From assembly GCA_003248845.1 (NCBI GenBank), contig QFPD01000089.1, forward strand, positions 1-7,585: a stretch of 7,585 bases of DNA, in the 5' to 3' direction. The position numbers and the translations under genes were made by a program. Shown here piece by piece: positions 5,953-7,585 of the stretch. Every line of letters starts with the position of its first letter. The first letter of the stretch is position 1. Below the pieces are notes generated by a model. The model made no database searches. It was not told the DNA's origin and saw only the letters and a program-made list of their open reading frames with translations. This DNA comes from Microbacterium sp. GTDB taxonomy: Bacteria; Actinomycetota; Actinomycetes; Actinomycetales; Microbacteriaceae.

Positions 5953-7017
5953 ATGACCTATTCGGTCGCCGTTTCCGGCGCTTCCGGCTATGCGGGCGGC
6001 GAGATCCTGCGCCTGCTCGCCGCACATCCCGACATCGAGATCACGACGGTGACCGCGCATTCCAACGCGGGTCAGCCGCTCGCGCTGCACCAGCCGCACC
6101 TTCGCTCGCTCGCGCACCTCGAGCTCCGGGACACGACGCCCGACGTCCTCGCCGGGCACGACATCGTGTTCCTCGCGCTGCCGCACGGCCAGTCCGGGCA
6201 ATACACCGACGCGCTCGCCGATGCGCCCCTCATCATCGATGCCGGCGCGGATCACCGGCTGACGTCGGCGGACGCTTGGGCGCAGTTCTACGGCGGCCCG
6301 TTCCACGATCCGTGGACCTACGGAGTGCCCGAGCTGCCGATCGGCGGCCTCGGCGACCCGAGCAGCGCGCAGCAGCGGGCGCACCTTGCCGGAGCGACGC
6401 GGATCGCCGCGCCCGGCTGCAATGCCTCGACGGTCGCCCTGAGCCTCGCCCCCGGCGTCGCGGCCGGCGTCATCGACCCGTCCGACATCGTGACGGTTCT
6501 GGCGGTCGGCCCTTCGGGGGCGGGCAAGAGCCTGAAGACGAATCTCCTGGCATCCGAGATCCTCGGCACCGCGAACCCGTACGCCGTCGGCGGCACGCAC
6601 CGGCACATCCCCGAAATCCGGCAGGCGCTCATCGCGGCCGGCGCTGACGGCGACGTGCGGATCTCCTTCACGCCGGTGATCGTTCCGATGGCGCGGGGAA
6701 TCCTTGCGACGTCGACGGCGCCGATCGCCGCGGGAGTCACCGACAGGCAGCTCCGGGATGCCTGGGAACAGGCGTACGGTGACGAGACCTTCGTGCAGCT
6801 CCTGCCGGAGGGCCAGTTCCCCCGCACCGCCGACGTCCTCGGCGCCAATACCGCGCTCCTCGGCCTCGCGATCGACCGCGCCGCGAACCGCGTCGTGGTC
6901 GTCGCCGCCGTCGACAACCTGGTCAAGGGCACCGCGGGTGCGGCGATCCAGTCGATGAACATCGCCCTCGGCCTCCCCGAAGACCGGGGCCTGACCGTGA
7001 ACGGAGTCGCACCGTGA
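5953..7017 (+). CDS. argC: N-acetyl-gamma-glutamyl-phosphate reductase
   Basis: This 354-residue cytoplasmic enzyme reduces N-acetylglutamyl-5-phosphate to the semialdehyde with NADPH, the third step of arginine biosynthesis. The N-terminal dinucleotide-binding loop is GASGYAGGE (residues 9-17). The substrate segment [10 protein letters not shown] follows. The catalytic cysteine is Cys156 in APGCNAS, and the conserved histidine segment HRHIPEI begins at His216. The C-terminal [16 protein letters not shown] is the family's standard ending region, so the gene is complete, at a length normal for the common bacterial form. The start ATG follows directly on TAAGGTTGAGAG and gives the usual short stretch before the GASGYAGGE loop. 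It is preceded by the leader ORF and hairpin, and its stop overlaps argJ by 4 nt. The arg genes seem to have their own promoter at 5739 instead of relying on the upstream genes. Confidence 0.98.
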   Translation: MTYSVAVSGASGYAGGEILRLLAAHPDIEITTVTAHSNAGQPLALHQPHLRSLAHLELRDTTPDVLAGHDIVFLALPHGQSGQYTDALADAPLIIDAGADHRLTSADAWAQFYGGPFHDPWTYGVPELPIGGLGDPSSAQQRAHLAGATRIAAPGCNASTVALSLAPGVAAGVIDPSDIVTVLAVGPSGAGKSLKTNLLASEILGTANPYAVGGTHRHIPEIRQALIAAGADGDVRISFTPVIVPMARGILATSTAPIAAGVTDRQLRDAWEQAYGDETFVQLLPEGQFPRTADVLGANTALLGLAIDRAANRVVVVAAVDNLVKGTAGAAIQSMNIALGLPEDRGLTVNGVAP

Positions 7018-7585
7018 GCAGCACCGCACAGGGATTCTCTGCAGAGGGAATCTCTGCAGAGGGAGTGACCGCACCCGCGGGATTCGAGGCGGCGGGCGTC
7101 GCCGCAGGGCTCAAATCCACCGGCAACCCCGATGTCGCCGTCGTCGTCAACCGCGGGCCGATGAAGGTCGGCGCTGCCGTCTTCACGTCGAACCGGGCGA
7201 AGGCGAACCCGATCCTCTGGTCGCAGCAGGCCATTGCGGACGGCGTCGTCGAGGCGGTCGTGTTGAACTCCGGTGGGGCGAACTGCTTCACCGGCGCTTT
7301 CGGCTTCCAGACGACGCACCAGACCGCCGAGAAGGCGGGGGAGATCCTCGGCGTCAGCGCGGGCGACGTGCTGGTGTGCTCGACGGGCCTGATCGGATCG
7401 GGCGACGAGGTCTTCCGCGGCAAGGTCCTGGCCGGAACCGAGGCGGCGATCGACGCGCTCTCATCCGCAGGGGGGGCGGACGCCGCCCGCGCCATCATGA
7501 CGACCGACACCGTGTCCAAAACGGTCACGTTCCACGGCGACGGCTGGACGATCGGGGCGATGGCGAAGGGCGCGGGGATGCTCGC
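7014..7585 (+). CDS. argJ: Bifunctional ornithine acetyltransferase/N-acetylglutamate synthase, 3'-truncated
   Basis: ArgJ transfers the acetyl group from N-acetylornithine to glutamate, recycling it in the arginine pathway; some family members also use acetyl-CoA. The visible 190 codons hold the N-terminal (alpha-chain) part: [18 protein letters not shown] near the start, [10 protein letters not shown] (85-94), CSTGLIG (122-128) and MAKGAGML (183-190) at the window edge. The autocleavage threonine expected just after that is outside the window. The GTG start overlaps the argC TGA in a GTGA arrangement, with CGGAG at 7002-7006 spaced seven bases upstream. This start gives an unusual 17-residue extension containing a duplicated five-residue unit ([10 protein letters not shown]). 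An alternative GTG at 7065 would give a start nearer to that of many relatives but has a poorly spaced RBS. Confidence 0.97.
   Translation, partial: MSSTAQGFSAEGISAEGVTAPAGFEAAGVAAGLKSTGNPDVAVVVNRGPMKVGAAVFTSNRAKANPILWSQQAIADGVVEAVVLNSGGANCFTGAFGFQTTHQTAEKAGEILGVSAGDVLVCSTGLIGSGDEVFRGKVLAGTEAAIDALSSAGGADAARAIMTTDTVSKTVTFHGDGWTIGAMAKGAGML
7032..7061 (+). repeat. 15-bp tandem repeat in the 5' end of argJ
   Basis: GGATTCTCTGCAGAG (7032-7046) is followed at once by GGAATCTCTGCAGAG (7047-7061), differing at one base. The unit is five codons long, so the frame is kept and the protein gains [10 protein letters not shown]. Each unit contains the perfect 10-bp palindrome CTCTGCAGAG (7037-7046 and 7052-7061). 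The tract is AT-richer than its surroundings and looks like a recent duplication by slippage. Confidence 0.85.

Noticed and set aside
7065..7067. Alternative argJ start at GTG 7065
   Set aside because: It gives a more typical N-terminus, but the purine tract abuts the codon, whereas GTG 7014 overlaps the argC stop and has a well-spaced CGGAG. Kept only as an alternative.
5380..7074. Minus-strand open frame of 564 codons opposite the leader region and argC
   Set aside because: It covers the whole argC gene and the promoter region and shows no recognisable motif; shadow frame.

Overview
The window is a dense, GC-rich stretch with every gene on the + strand. Gene content and order point to an actinobacterium, most likely in Microbacteriaceae (Microbacterium-like). 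The clues are a pheT gene followed downstream by argC-argJ (the phe-tRNA synthetase/arginine neighbourhood known from other Actinobacteria such as Mycobacterium), strong G/C preference at third codon positions, and start sites placed 7-9 nt after a TAnnnT -10 box, the usual look of leaderless actinobacterial transcripts. The genus is inferred from gene character, not from a database match.

Layout: (1) bases 1-2331, pheT, the phenylalanyl-tRNA synthetase beta chain, lacking its N-terminus at the window edge. (2) 2384-4719, a two-gene ABC-2-type transporter: an ATPase with its own probable leaderless promoter, then a large polytopic permease whose start overlaps the ATPase end by 19 nt. (3) 4728-5728, an NAD-dependent epimerase/dehydratase-like gene whose reading frame is broken by what looks like one missing C in a C-run at 5513-5516; the expected C-terminus lies in another frame at 5519-5728. 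(4) 5729-5952, a 224-nt non-coding stretch that is the most interesting part of the window. It holds a good promoter (TTGCCT-N18-TATCGT), a 23-codon ORF starting at the predicted +1 whose last eleven residues include six arginines, and a long terminator-like stem-loop beginning in its stop codon. (5) 5953-7017 argC and (6) 7014-7585 argJ (cut by the window end), overlapping by 4 nt as the start of an arginine-biosynthesis operon.

Functionally, pheT charges tRNA-Phe. The ABC pair moves an unknown substrate across the membrane. ArgC and ArgJ carry out consecutive steps of the acetylated ornithine/arginine pathway. The leader region suggests that arg operon expression is set by ribosome-mediated attenuation that senses arginyl-tRNA; this is a hypothesis from sequence features only.
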